DNA of 64,000 nucleotides from positions 2,356,001 to 2,420,000 of the forward strand of contig OY752147.1 of the NCBI GenBank assembly GCA_963573315.1, given 5' to 3'. The translations under genes and the position numbers were made by a program. Shown here one piece after another: positions 34,681 to 46,894 of the stretch. Under the pieces are notes generated by a model. It had not been told where the DNA came from, searched no databases, and saw nothing but the letters and a program-made list of their open reading frames with translations. Origin of the DNA: Entomortierella parvispora (lineage: Eukaryota > Mortierellomycota > Mortierellomycetes > Mortierellales > Mortierellaceae). Numbering within the stretch: the stretch's first letter is position 1; each line of letters opens with the position of its first letter.

Positions 34681-35059
34681 TCACGTCCTCTGTCCAACTG
34701 AAAGCTCAAGAGCATCCACATCACTCCCTCGAAGCACAACCTGCTCGTATGTTCCCAGGGGAGTTTCCAATGCATCGATCCTAACACGGTGCTCTTGGGC
34801 ATCGATGGATATGAACCGTCCACTGACAGGTTTGCTGTTATTGTTGGGAGTAAAAGAGATTAGTCGACGCGTCAACCAGACTACAGAGTTTCTTTAGAAG
34901 AAAGACCACGCTTAGACGGTACCTGTAGGGAATAACCACCTTCACTGAGGGCTGCTCCTGGGCAGCAGTGAGCCAGAACAATAGTGACCTCTTGCGGAGA
35001 GCAATCGCCAGGTCTGCCTCAGTCTCGATCCCGGTCCCGTTCTCATTGGCAGGGTCCAT
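34681..35059 (-). CDS. GEMIN7: Gemin7-like Sm-fold protein of the SMN complex
   Basis: Two exons on the minus strand: 35059-34923 and 34834-34681, giving 96 aa. The arrangement matches animal Gemin7: an N-terminal helix (EADLAIALRKRSLLFWLTAA), then an Sm-like beta fold, ending in ALETPLGTYEQVVLRGSDVD. This resembles the QTPIGxxxxxLLRxSDI segment that ends human Gemin7. Gemin7 is a small Sm-like subunit that, with Gemin6, helps SMN assemble Sm rings on spliceosomal snRNAs in the cytoplasm. Such subunits are expected in an intron-rich genome. The protein is short, so the call rests on two conserved blocks and on length. It shares a 261-bp promoter region with the eIF2-alpha gene. Confidence 0.7.
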
Positions 35060-35320
35060 GAGGGCTGAAGAGATGCAGGTTCATTCAAGCAGGAGCGCCT
35101 CAGGCGCCAATATGAACCAAAAAAAAAAAGTTGACGTCACCGTTTCGCCACCAAGGCACGCCCTACACCTTTACATGGACTGAAAGCCTCTCAATTTTTC
35201 CTTCAAGGGCGATCAACCAAAAAAAGAGGTCGAATCCAACTCAAGGTCCCAAGGCCAGCATTGCATTACGACTTTTCTTCCTCTCCTTACCCCTTCCCCA
35301 ACACCCCCATACACATCATC
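35060..35320. promoter_or_regulatory. Compact bidirectional promoter of Gemin7-like and eIF2-alpha genes
   Basis: Only 261 bp separate the two divergent start codons, so both promoters must share it. It contains an A-run near 35119 and a C/T-rich leader before eIF2-alpha (35275-35310). It includes TTGACGTCACCG at about 35129, with a TGACGTCA core, the palindromic CRE/ATF-type bZIP site. Use of this site is inference. Confidence 0.55.
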
Positions 35321-36956
35321 ATGTCCGGAAGACTGCAATGTCGCATGTATGCGAACAAGTTCCCTGAAGGTGCGCACCCTCACTTTCGCCCTGTCGCTTC
35401 ATAGACTCTCATTCTTCTTTTGATCTGTCCAAGTCTGTGCGCTCTCGAATCACCTTTGACCTTTCTTCGAATCTAATCTCCTGCTTCCCTTTTATTTTAT
35501 CCATCCAATTTCATTAAATGTAGTCGATGACCTGGTCATGGTCAACGTCCGTCAGATTGCCGAGATGGGCGCCTATGTGCAGCTTCTCGAGTACGACAAC
35601 ATTGAGGGAATGATCTTGCTCAGTGAATTGTCTCGTCGTCGTATTCGCTCCATCCAGAAGTTGATTCGTGTTGGCAAGAACGAGGTCGTCGTCGTTCTCA
35701 GAGTTGACAAGGAGAAGGGTAATGATGGCTTGGATTTTTTTTTTTTGGGGCGATTCTCGAGTTTTTACAAGGATATCCTCAGTTTTATGCAGTGAATTGA
35801 AGCAGCAGAGGAACCATGGATCAGCAACCCCCACATTGGACTATTGATGCATTTCGCGTCTCCTTCAAGAAACAGGGAAAGAACAAGCAGCAACAGGACA
35901 CTTGATGCAGGAATAACAAGGCTGGGCAGGGCTGGACAAGCAATGTTCCCTTCACATCGTGAAAGACCAACAGTCCAAACATTGCAGTTCGGACTTCTGG
36001 GACAAATGATTAGCCTCCAGCAACAACGCTGACCCCTCATTGCACCGAATTGTAGGATACATTGATCTCTCCAAGCGTCGTGTCTCTGCCACGGATATTG
36101 TCAAGTGCGAGGAGCGCTACAACAAGTCCAAGGCTGTTCACTCGATCATGTCGACTGTCGCAAAGAAGGAGAACAAGGACTTGGAGGCTTTGTACGATCA
36201 GTTGGCCTGGCCCTTGTACGCCAAGTACGGCCATGCCTACGATGCTTTCAAGGTTGCCCTCAAGTAAGTCGCACGGATCAGGAATTTGGAATGACCATGG
36301 ATGCAGCATTCTATATGAAGTCTACATGTTGGACTCACAACAGTGATTGGATATATTTGTTCCCTGTAGTGAGCCCGAGAAGGTTTTCGAGGGTTTGACC
36401 ATTGAGGAGAGCACAAAGGAGGAGCTTCTCAACAACATTAAGCGTCGTTTGACTCCCCAGCCCATCAAGATTCGTGCTGATATCGAGGTTACTTGCTTCG
36501 ATTATGAGGGAATTGATGCTATCAAGACTGCTTTCAAGGAGGCCGAGGCTGTTTCTTTGCCCGAGGTCCCCATCCGCGTCAAGTTGGTTGCTCCTCCTCT
36601 GTATGTCATGATCACCAACGCTTTGGACAAGCAGCTCGGAATTGATACCATGGAGAAGGCTATTGTCGTGTTGGAGGAGAGCATCAAGAAGTCGAACGGA
36701 AACATGGTCACCAAGATGAGCGTAAGTTGCATGAAAGCGGCCTGCCTATCTTTTGTTTATTTTACTTCATCGATAGCAGGAATGGCATGGAGGATCAAAT
36801 CTAACACTCAAAAATAATATTTATGAAAAATAGCCCAAGGCCGTTACTGAGGCTGATGATATGGAGCTTGACCAGTTGTTGGCTCGTATCGACAAGGAGA
36901 ACGCCGAGATCTCAGGGGATGATGATGATTCTGACTCGGATGCTGAGGTCGCCTAA
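35321..36956 (+). CDS. SUI2: Translation initiation factor eIF2 alpha subunit
   Basis: Five exons: 35321-35369, 35524-35718, 36056-36263, 36370-36721 and 36834-36956, giving 308 aa, typical for eIF2-alpha. It is the regulatory subunit of the eIF2 complex that delivers initiator tRNA to the 40S ribosome. The N-terminal S1 domain begins [40 protein letters not shown] contains the Ser phosphorylated by Gcn2-type kinases (Ser53 counting Met; the classical Ser51). [15 protein letters not shown] follows; the KGYID motif binds the regulatory kinases. The C-terminal part is complete and ends with an acidic tail ([12 protein letters not shown]), as is usual. Intron 2 is 337 bp. Confidence 0.97.
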
Positions 36957-37786
36957 ATATCTAAGCAAAAACACGCAATACGAATCAACCCCTTTCATAG
37001 ACTTGTGCGCGCGCCTCACAAGGCGCTTGGATCGATATGGATAAACAGCATGGAGGCGAGAACGAAGGAGTGTGGAGGAACGAAGGTGGTGGACAGATGT
37101 AGGATCCACTGATCATTAAAGAAGTAATATTTGTTCAATCTCTGCATCTGAAAAATCAGGAATTTAAAAAAGGTCTTCCTTTCAACGGATGTGCAACACA
37201 ACAGAACAAACAGCAAGTCGTGTGTGTCGCGCACGCGCGAGAGCATTGCATCCGAAATTGGACCGTGCTCAAACCATCTGCACAAATAATGTGTTCCTTT
37301 TTGGCCAGTACTTGTTATATTCTCATTACCAACGGCTTTACGGCGCATGGACAGACAGGTGGGTACTTGGGGTCGGGTGGCCCCAGGATGAAAGAGGAGA
37401 AAAATTGCGCAAGGGTGGGTGAAACGCAGCGCGTACGTGATGGGCGATCGAAGTGAAAAGAGGTGGACGCTGGACGCGGAAAAATATTTTTTCTTGAACA
37501 CACCCCAAAAAGGTCTCTCCCCAAGTTGACTTTCCTCTGTTTGTGTCAGCACCCCAGTCTCTCTTTTCTTTTTCCATTTCCTCTTTACAACTCTTGTACA
37601 TACTACTACTCTCCCTTCTCCACCCTCCTCAGTCGTCTTTGTTGCCGACAATCCCCTACTTTTTTTGTTTTTTGTTTCTTTCATCTTGCTGGCTCTTTTC
37701 GTGACACCCAGTCAAGCAACGCTTTTGCCCCCACTCTTTTTTCTTTCTTTTTTTCGTTGCCATATCACTCGACACTCTACAAAAGA
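36957..37786 (+). other. Intergenic region between eIF2-alpha and NMA111
   Basis: 830 bp. The 3' region of eIF2-alpha lies on the left. The promoter and C/T-rich leader of NMA111 (about 37540-37760) lie on the right. No gene recognised on either strand. Confidence 0.55.
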
Positions 37787-40700
37787 ATGAACCGTGCCCG
37801 TCGCGAATCCCTCAACTGCTTGAACGCAGACAAGGAGGCTCTCGAGCACTTTGCTCAACAGGAGCAGAGCCGACCTTCTCCAGAGATACGCAATGTTGAA
37901 CGGATGATTGGATCGGACAACAACAATCGCAACCGATCTAAGTCCTTGGCCTATGGGCTGACGTGGGCCCAGGCAATGAATGGTCGTGCTGTGAACCCTA
38001 CAGACATGTTTGGAATCTTGAACGCCGACGAGTCGAGCTGGCAGGGACCCTGGGTTGGGCCAGGATCCTCTAATCAGCATCGCCACACTGGCAATGATCA
38101 GGAAGACAATGAAGAAAACTTGTTGAACAACCAGTTTCCTGGAACAAGCATCGGTGGCGGTGGTGGTGTAAACCACCACTTGGGAGGACCGCCGATGGTC
38201 TTGCCACAGAATACCTACATCCAGGAAGCCATTGGGATCGTGCCCAACTCCCCCAAGCTCAGCTCTCAGACGTGGGAGCAGACGCTGGAACGATCCATCC
38301 GGTCGATTGTCTCCATCACAGCGAATCACGTCCGAAGCTTTGACACAGAGACCTCAGGTAAGGAAAACAACACAGATGGGACCCATCCGCGCATCTTCCC
38401 CTCATCCTCTTCGTCCTATCCACCTATCCAGAGACTAAGTCTACTCTAGTTTGGACCCATGTCTCCTCAGTGCCCTTCACCCTCCAACCATGAGAAGAGA
38501 AAAAAAAGTTTTTGCCTAGGTCTAAAATAGCGCCGTGTGACTGTCTCATAATGACACTGCAGTGATACCATTCAACTGACCCCCCGGATCGTGCCCCCTC
38601 CTTTGCTCTAGGTGCGTACTCGGCTACCGGCTTCCTCGTCGATGCACAGCGTGGCATCATCTTGTCCAACAGACACGTCGTCTCGCCCGCGCCCATCCTC
38701 GCCCTCGCCATCCTGTCCAACTATGAGGAAGTGGAGCTCAAGCCTATCTACCGTGACCCCGTTCACGACTTTGGTTTCATGCAGTTTGACATCTCCAAAG
38801 TCAAGTTCATGCAACTGGAAGAGATTCCTCTTAGTCCCGAACGCGCCCGTGTGGGGTTGGATATTCGTGTGGTCGGAAACGATGCAGGCGAGAAGCTGAG
38901 TATTTTGGCTGGAACACTTGCTCGATTGGATCGACAGGCTCCCGAGTACGGTCAGGGAGAGTACAATGATTTCAACACTTTTTACCTTCAAGCCGCTTCC
39001 TCGACCAGTGGAGGGTCCTCTGGAAGTCCTGTGCTCGACATTGAAGGGCATGCAGTGGCGTTGAATGCTGGAGGTGCCAGCAAAGCTTCGGCATCTTACT
39101 ATTTGCCATTGGATCGTGTCAAGCGCGCCCTCAAGTATGTCCAGGCTGGTGAGATTGTTCCCCGCGGTACTCTTCAGACAGACTTTGATTACTTTCCTTA
39201 TGACGAGTTGCGTCGTCTGGGTCTCAAGCTCACGATGGAGGAGCAGATTCGCCAAAAGTTCCCCAACGAGACTGGAATGCTTGTGGTCAAGTCTGTCCTA
39301 CCCAAAGGCCCCGCTGCTGATAAATTGATCCCAGGAGACATTGTGATCCAGTGCAACAACGAGTCCATTGCCAACTTTATCCAGCTGTTCTCAGTCTTGG
39401 ACGATGCTGTCAATCAGCCCGTGTCGTTGACAGTGGTTCGTGGATCCAACTCGCAGCTTCTCACCTTTACCTTCACGGTTCAGGATCTACACTCTATCAC
39501 GCCCGATCGATTCGTCGAGGTCGGAGGAGGCGTTGTCAACGAGTTGTCGTATCAATTGGCCCATTCTTATGGACAGCCCTGCGGTGGTGTTTATGTCGCG
39601 ACCTCGGGTCACATGTTGGCCTCGGCCAGTGCTTGGCGCAAGAGTATCATCGTGGCAGTCAACAACATTCCCACGCCCAACCTGGATACGTTTGTTGAGG
39701 CCATTGGAACTTTGGCCGACGGTGCCCGTGTCCCCATCCGCTTCTACACCCTCCAAAAGGCTTTCAAGGAGAAGATTATGATCATGCACGTCGATCGCCA
39801 TTGGCACAAATGTCGAATGGCCATTCGCAATGGTAAATCTATACCCTTTCCATATTGATATGACCTTTTCATTGTTCTCGACGCAGATGATATTCATTAT
39901 ATTATTTTTTTCAATTATAGACAAGACGGGTCTTTGGGACTTTTCAGACTTGCCTCCTCCTCCTCCTTCGCAGCCCTACGCCCCAGCGACGGCCATCTAC
40001 CCAACCATCAGCGAATCGTTGCATCCAGCCGATGTGATCATGCCCTCGTTCGTGGCCATTGATTTCCACTTGCCCTTCTTGGTCGACGGTATGAAGGCGA
40101 CCCAGTTCTATGGCACGGGCTTGGTGGTTTCGACCAACCCGCCTCTGATTGTCTGTGATCGCGACACGATCCCCATTTCGATCGGTGATATCTTTGTCAC
40201 GTTTGCCAACAGTGTCATTATTCCAGGACGTCTGGTGTACCTCCATCCGTTTTACAACTTTGTGGTCTTGACATACGACTCTTCGTTGTTGGCGGATACG
40301 CCTGTCAAGGCTGCGTCCTTCAGCGATAAGCCATTGTCGCAGGGTGATGAATGCTACTTGGTCGGTGTCGGCACCGATCAGTCGCCCGTGATCAAAAAGA
40401 CCACGGTTTCCAATGTTGGAAACATTGGTACCCGAGAATGCTCCCCTCCTCGCTGGAGAGCCATCAACGTTGAAGGAATCAAGGTCGATGATCCCGTCGG
40501 AACTCAGGGAGGTGTTCTTTGTGACGGAGACGGTAACGTCCAGGCTCTATGGGTCAACTACTCTTCTCAGGACGAGAAGGGTAACGATATCACATTCATG
40601 TCTGGTTTGGACGTGTCTTGTGTCAAAACCGTGACGGAGCCCTTCATGAGGGGAGAATATCCAAAGTTGAGGGCGCTGGATGTTGAATTTTGGACAATGA

Positions 40701-41796
40701 GAATCGCCGCGGCGAGGTCATTGGGGTTGACGGATGAGTGGGTGCAGAGGATCGAGAGTGACTCGAGCTCAAAGCATCAATTGTTGTACGTACTCAGCTT
40801 GTTGGATACCTCGACGCCTTGCAGTCAGATGCTCAAGGTCGGAGATATCGTCTTGGAACTCGAGGGTCAAGTTGCCACGGGCATGAAAGACCTGGATCGC
40901 GCTCGCGGGGTGGATCAAGTCAGGATTGTAAGTTGTTTTTTTGAAGTCGTCCCCACGAATCTGTCTTTGCCCTTGGTAAATGTTTTCAGAGGACTGACAC
41001 ACTTGCTAAATGTCCTTCTTTCTAGACTGTTCTTCGTGAAGGCAACGAGATGAACCTGGTCGTGCCTACGCAGCCCATGGTTGGAACTGATACCAACCGC
41101 ATCGTCGCTTGGGCTGGAGCATTGATCCAAATGCCTTACAAGGCTGTTCTGGAACAAGTTTCGAATGTTCCCAGCGGGGTCTACGTCTCGTGCACACTCT
41201 ATGGTTCTCCTGCATCAACAGCCCTGCGACCCGGTGTGTGGATCACAGAGGTCGATGGAATGCCCGTCAAGAACTTGGACGAGTTTTTGGATGCGGTCCA
41301 TCATCACGAGAGCAAGGTTGTGCGATCGCGTCAAGGAAGTGTCTGTGAGGTGGCTCTGAAACGTCTCTCGATGTATGGAGGCGACAAAAAACGCCTTTCT
41401 TCCAATGTCATGCAACATCAACACTTGATGGCTCACCCAGAGGCCGTGCCCCCTCACCAACACAACGGTGTGCCCTGTAATGGTTTCCATCCTCATGACA
41501 GTACTGCTGCTGTGGCTCCAGTTGCTCCTGCTCCCGTTGCGGCGAGCTGTGGTGAGAGTTGCGCACAGAACGCGGACTGTGCCAACAAGGGTGACCCTTC
41601 AACGCCCCAGTCCCCTTCCGTTGACAATTCGGACGATGCAGCTCAGTCTCAGGGATACGTTCGTATCAAGATCCAGGCCAGAAACGGAAATGTGTCGGTG
41701 ATCGCTATGAAGTTGGATCCAATCTATTGGGGAACGACCCAGCTCTTGCCTGATCCTGACAGTGTCAGTGGCTGGAAGATGATGGATGTTGTTTGA
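37787..41796 (+). CDS. NMA111: Nma111/Ynm3-type HtrA-like nuclear serine protease
   Basis: Four exons: 37787-38357, 38612-39832, 39921-40927 and 41026-41796, giving 1189 aa. The protease fold opens with TWEQTLERSIRSIVSI and GAYSATGFLVDAQRGIILSN. The triad is His212 (SNRHVV), Asp243 (PVHDFGFMQFD) and Ser327 (GSSGSP). PDZ-like regions follow (for example VVKSVLPKGPAADKLIPGD). A second degenerate protease-like half with further PDZ repeats begins near TGLWDFSDLPPPPP. This duplicated layout is specific to the fungal Nma111 family (yeast Ynm3 is 997 aa). That family comprises nuclear proteases linked to apoptosis-like death and heat stress. The protein is longer than yeast because of a ~165-residue Asn/Ser/Gly-rich N-terminus and a Cys/Pro-rich insert near residues 1060-1140. 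The start is the first ATG in frame after the C/T-rich leader. Confidence 0.94.
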
Positions 41797-41989
41797 ATAC
41801 AATTTTTTTTTTTTGTTTTGTTTTTGGACTCTTCCTACCGTCCATTATTTCCCTCGTTAGCCCCCACATTGTATAGTTGTGGTAGTTTTGAAGGGCCATA
41901 GTATCAAGTTTAGCAAATATATGAATCATATCCATAATAACTGACTGTGTGGCAAAAGATCTGTTTATTTCGAGGCGTACAGAGATGCT

Positions 41990-44812
41990 TTAAAAGGTCA
42001 TTTGTGCAGACCGCGACTTGCCCATCGGGTAAACGACCAAAGCACTACTAAAGAGTCCCACACTGATAGCAATTGCGGTAATGACCATCTGCAACGCAAA
42101 GTTCACGCCACCCGTCATGTCGTCCGTGAACCAGGCCATCGCGCCCTTCAAGCCCATGCTTCCAGGCACCAAAAAGAACACGGCACAGACGACCGCCTGA
42201 AAAGTCAATTGATGGGTCAATCGCTGATAACCATTGCCCAACAATCCGATGGCGAACGACGCCAAGGCCGACGAGACCTCGGTCTGTGCCCCCGCGTACG
42301 TTGAGGAAGCATAACTGACAGCGTAACCGACAATGGAAAGGACGGTCGCCAGCAACCACTGACGAGGATGGGCCTTGATCCAAATGTTGAGCGAGATGGC
42401 AAACAAGGGCACAAACAAGATGTTCCAAAGAGGATTCAAGGGCGCGTTCGGGCAGACACCGGTCAAGTTCTCGTCATCCGATCCAGAATGGTCAAAGAGA
42501 TGCCATAACGAGGCTCCGATCGTGAGACCATAGCCGAGAAGCAACGAGAAGACGACGGCGTAAAACAGTCGAACCGAACCCGAGATAATATGACGAGAGC
42601 TCAACTCGAGGATCGCACAGGTGATGGTGTATCCGGGTAGGATAATGACGATACCGGCCATCTTGACCGCGGATTGGCAAACATTGTTATTACGCAGGGC
42701 TTCAGCCACAAAGGCCACGACCACCGACATGGTGATCTCGCAGATATGAGCGTAACTCGGCACCTTTTCCGACAACCACACCATCAACCCTACCGCGCCA
42801 CCCATCACAAACCCGACGCCGGCATCGATCCAAGAGCCCTTGAAGAACATGGGTGCAGTGCAAAAGGAGGCGACCGCGTAGGCCAAGACGGTCAACCACC
42901 TGGAATTGGCGTCCTTTTCCGTATGAATCGCTTCCAACTTCATAATGGCTTCCTCTACCGGCATGGACGAATGGGTGACCATTTTGTGGACTTGATGGAC
43001 CAATGCACATTTGTACATGTCGAGCCCCGCTGGCATCTTTAGCAAATGCGTTTCGGACGTGTGAGTCTCGTAATCTGTAAAAGCCACAATCATGATATTG
43101 GGAAGGTACACACATTGGACATTGAGTTCCAGGATCCGTGCCGTGGTATCGATCGTGTCTTCGAGACGATGCGAGGGCGCACCGTACTTGATCATGGACT
43201 TTGCAAGTCGAAGAATGTAATCCTGACGCTCCAGAATATCGGCCACTGCAATCGTAATTCGCATCTTTTCCTCGTTGGAAAGCGACCCTCCAGGGGTGCT
43301 GGTCCCGCTGTTCAAAGCGGTGGCTGTACCGCTGTAGAAACCGCCATTCTCTCCTCCAGAGAATGAGCCTCGAGGGGAGATGTTGGGTGATTGAAGAGGG
43401 GAGCTGAGACCTGCAAAGGACATGGCAAAGACGTTGTCGAATTGCATCGAATGTCTGTTCCTGGCCGTGGGTTTGAAGTTGGACAGTTGACCTGGAGCCG
43501 CTCCTGGCGCGCCGGGTGCGCTTGCGACAAGGGGAAGAGGAGGGTAGGTACCAAAGACAGACTTTGTGTTCAAGGAGGCAGTCGAGTTGTTGGCCGAGCA
43601 ACTGTAAAGAGTAGACCGTTTGACTTTCTTTTCCTTGGGGACCTTTTGGCGACCTCCACCGACCTTGTGTTGCTGATGTTGACGTCCATGAGCTTGAAGC
43701 TTCAACAGGTTACTGAGAACTCCAGCTTTGGAAGGCTGGCGAGTGAGGTCCGTGGCTCGTTGTTGTTGCAATGGGTGCTGTTGCTGATCCTGGGTATATG
43801 ATGGTTGATCCGACGACAGTGTACGCTGGAACAACCTAGAGATGCGATTCGCGGCCTTTTTCTTGGTCGCTACAGCTGCCTTTGCAGTTGCCTCTTCCTC
43901 CTCTGCGGGTGCAGCCAAAGTGATTTCGGATCCATTGCTCTCCATCGTAGCAGCCATCTTTTCTGGATCGAGACGTTCAGAATTGTTGACCTTTGGGTAC
44001 TTGCCCACACCCTTTTGCTTCCTGTGCGGCGGTGTTCCAGGCGGTGATGAAGTGGAAGACGTCGATGTAGATCCCAACACTTTATCCTTTTCTTGCAACT
44101 CTTCATCTTCATCTTCCTCGACAAGACCCCGTCCCTCATTCTCGATCAGGTTGGACAAGGCCCGTTGCAAGGAAATGACATGGCTCTCTGTCTCTGTCGA
44201 GTTGGATCCTCCAGGAGTGGTGATGGTGATCTCGGGTTCTTCTACTCGCAAATGATCCACAGAATAGGACCTTTGTCCCACTGTTGGCCGCAAGGGCTCC
44301 TGTGTCTGTAACCGAATCGGTTGTGGAGGCACGACAATCGAGATGCTTGGCCTGTGTGGCTGATGATGTTGTGGTGGTTGTTGCAATGGTGGTGTGCTCG
44401 ATCCATGGGTGTAGAGATGAGACCGTTGGTAGGCTGCTTGGAGGTAATGACTTCGCAATCCACTGGGGGGAGTGCCAGGTGGAGAGCTTGAAGCACTGCT
44501 GGTACCTGAACGGTTAAAAGGGTATCCATTGTTGTTGCTCGATCCTACTGCGCTAGTACTGCTGCTGCTGCTTCCGTTATTAGGGGTGTTGTTGTTGCTG
44601 CTGCTGGGGGTATATTTGGAGCTCATCTTGCTGGGCACCACAGGGGTGAACCGGGGAATGGCTGGGTATGTGGTGGAAGACAGAGAAGAGGGCAAGGTCC
44701 GATGGTTGCGCTCAATGTTGATCTGAGCCTGTGTTTGGCGTGGGAGGGCAAGGGGTGGTGTTGAGGGTGGTGGTGAGGGTGTGGGGGAAGGAGTCTTCAT
44801 GTTGGATGGCAT
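41990..44812 (-). CDS. PRM10: Prm10-like ThrE-family transporter with long disordered N-terminus
   Basis: Single exon, 940 aa. Residues 1 to about 510 are low complexity (Ser/Thr/Pro/Gln) and probably cytosolic. From about residue 510 the ThrE/DUF1212 region begins: DYILRLAKSMIKYGAPSHRL, then VYLPNIMIVAFTDYETHTSE. Two blocks of five or so membrane helices follow, with APMFFKGSWIDAGVGFVMGG and a second ThrE_2-type block near the C-terminus (VCAVFFLVPGSMGLKGAMAW). ThrE proteins of bacteria export threonine and serine. In yeast, Prm10 is pheromone-regulated with no firmly known substrate. The amphipathic soluble part before the first helix is complete. The gene is convergent with NMA111, with only 193 bp between stops, and has about 2 kb upstream without a gene. 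Confidence 0.92.
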   Translation of the reverse strand: MPSNMKTPSPTPSPPPSTPPLALPRQTQAQINIERNHRTLPSSLSSTTYPAIPRFTPVVPSKMSSKYTPSSSNNNTPNNGSSSSSTSAVGSSNNNGYPFNRSGTSSASSSPPGTPPSGLRSHYLQAAYQRSHLYTHGSSTPPLQQPPQHHQPHRPSISIVVPPQPIRLQTQEPLRPTVGQRSYSVDHLRVEEPEITITTPGGSNSTETESHVISLQRALSNLIENEGRGLVEEDEDEELQEKDKVLGSTSTSSTSSPPGTPPHRKQKGVGKYPKVNNSERLDPEKMAATMESNGSEITLAAPAEEEEATAKAAVATKKKAANRISRLFQRTLSSDQPSYTQDQQQHPLQQQRATDLTRQPSKAGVLSNLLKLQAHGRQHQQHKVGGGRQKVPKEKKVKRSTLYSCSANNSTASLNTKSVFGTYPPLPLVASAPGAPGAAPGQLSNFKPTARNRHSMQFDNVFAMSFAGLSSPLQSPNISPRGSFSGGENGGFYSGTATALNSGTSTPGGSLSNEEKMRITIAVADILERQDYILRLAKSMIKYGAPSHRLEDTIDTTARILELNVQCVYLPNIMIVAFTDYETHTSETHLLKMPAGLDMYKCALVHQVHKMVTHSSMPVEEAIMKLEAIHTEKDANSRWLTVLAYAVASFCTAPMFFKGSWIDAGVGFVMGGAVGLMVWLSEKVPSYAHICEITMSVVVAFVAEALRNNNVCQSAVKMAGIVIILPGYTITCAILELSSRHIISGSVRLFYAVVFSLLLGYGLTIGASLWHLFDHSGSDDENLTGVCPNAPLNPLWNILFVPLFAISLNIWIKAHPRQWLLATVLSIVGYAVSYASSTYAGAQTEVSSALASFAIGLLGNGYQRLTHQLTFQAVVCAVFFLVPGSMGLKGAMAWFTDDMTGGVNFALQMVITAIAISVGLFSSALVVYPMGKSRSAQMTF

Positions 44813-46894
44813 CTTGGTGATCCTGACAGAGAGAGAGAGGGAGGGAGATAGTTCGATGACGGTGGTCTGATCGCAGGTGTTTGATGAACCTGCGTTTTTG
44901 TTTGTTCCACAAGATAAATAGACAGAAGATCAATATGATGTTGGAGGAGGAGCCAAGGAACATGGAGCTGACATGGCATGGCTGAAGGTCAAAGGAGGGG
45001 AGATTACGAACCGAAAGGTGGGTAGGCGTTAGGGCTGGCAAGAATGAAAGAGGCAGTACCAGAAGCACTGCGACCAGCAAGCGATCGACGCAGCAGCGGG
45101 AGGGGAGGGAGGTGAGAAAAAGTACAAAGAGTGAAGAAGAAAAGAAAGAAAACAGAAACAAAGATCGCCCGTCCAAGCAAGCAAGAACAACAAAAAACGG
45201 CGGTTCGTCGGAGACTACATTGCTAAACGTGGTTTGCGGTCAGACAATTGTTCGCACCGATGGCGATCCCTGCAAGGACGATGAGTAACCGTGAATAAAG
45301 AGAAAGGAGCAAGGTTGTGGGATGGAGAATGAATTTTTTTTTTTTCCTGTTGGATGGCTCGGTGGATTGACTCGGTGGTTGGTGTCTCTGCTTCCTATGT
45401 TTGACCCTGAAAGGATTGAATCGATCGAATATAACAAAACAGCACGGACTTATTATTATACCACAAAGCTGATTATCAGGGCGATATAATCGCGCGCCAC
45501 AGAAGCCATGAAGGCGACTCTCTCACCTTGCCAAGAAAACAATGGCAAAGAAGAGCGTGGGAGTGTTTTTCTCGTCTTCTAGATTGAGCAAATGACCCCA
45601 CTTTCCCATGAAGGAATTGGTCAATGTCACTTCTGGATAACACCATTCTCAAGGAACGTTGACCATCGCCGCCCATTCCGCTACTTTCACCTCGTCTTCT
45701 CGAGTGCAATAGGTCGGTGAAGGCGCCAAAACCACAGCAGGCACCTGGTTCGGACAATTGGCAGGCAGACACACAGAATACACAGCGATACACCCCACCG
45801 TTCACAGCGATATAAATAATTCAAAGAGAAAGGGAGATTCAAAATTGAATCTCAAACTTGGCCTTCTCACAACAGCAGCTCCTCGTCGTGGAAAAAAGCC
45901 CTTTCCCACAATTCAGCCGCCGCGAGTTCGGATTTCCACAAGATCTTCGTTGTTCTTTTTCGTCTTTCTATCTGCCTGCTGCTGCTGCTTGCTGTTTTTT
46001 GCCCACCTTTGTCACCTCATCTAGGACCAGTCGCAGCGCAGCTCTTGGCCTTGGTTCCCTTCTGTCGTTCCTCATTGCACCTGCGGAAGTCGAAAACTCG
46101 CGTAATTTCCTTTACTTTTCTTTGCCCTTTGGATTTGTAGCCCCCCCTTCCTCCTCGCCCTCGGTCTTCTGAAGAGTCGAGGTCTTGTCGTTGCAAGTCG
46201 CCAATAAAACAATAAAAAAGTAAAAAAAAAAAACGCAAGTTGTTCATTTTCCACCCCCGCGTTTTAGTGTGTGTGCACAAACCAAGCTCTCTGGTAGGCT
46301 GGTCCTCATTCATACCTCCACGTTCTTGCACATTTTCTCGGATGCCTATTCGTTTGCTTGTTTTTTTTCTCAGCCAGCACAGGGAGGTTTTCTGGGTCTA
46401 GTTGTTTATAGTAAGTCGATCGAGTTCGACCCTTTTTTTTTGGCTTGAACTTCGAAAACCCGCTCCCAGTTTGTCAATTGATTGTCCACGCGTACGTCTT
46501 TATCTTTTGAATGGAATGGCAATGAGAACTAGAATAGATGTCTAATATACAATAGGATGAATGAATGAAAGCTCGTGCTTTCTTTTTGAAGTTCGTTACT
46601 TTTTTCTGCCAACTCCCTTTTTCTTTTGTTTTGGAGGTGTTCGTGTTCATTAGCCCAAGGCCAGGGCGGGGTGTGGGGTCGTAGGGGGTCGTAGGGAGTC
46701 GTAGAGGGTAGGCTGAAAAAACAAACCAGTGCATATCATAAAGTCATTACTTTTGGGGTTGAAAAAGGGGAAGAAACAAAACGCGATGTGCGAGAAGAAG
46801 CGATCGAAAAAAAAAACTGAAAGAAGAAAAAAAGAAACTGCTGTGGGGAAGGAAGAAAAGGATCCTGTTTCCCACATCTCTTTTGAGAAAAAGT
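44813..46894 (-). other. Long upstream region of the PRM10-like gene
   Basis: 2.1 kb containing no recognisable gene. Open frames on both strands are short and of random composition. Homopolymer A and T runs occur near 45332, 46220 and 46430. The PRM10-like promoter and leader must lie at the left end. The 3' UTR of the unknown Ser-rich gene lies at the right. Confidence 0.5.

Noticed and set aside
46405-46445. GAGTTCGACCC followed by T9, looking like a tRNA B box with Pol III terminator
   Set aside because: There is no room for an acceptor stem between the box and the T-run, and no A box or cloverleaf upstream.
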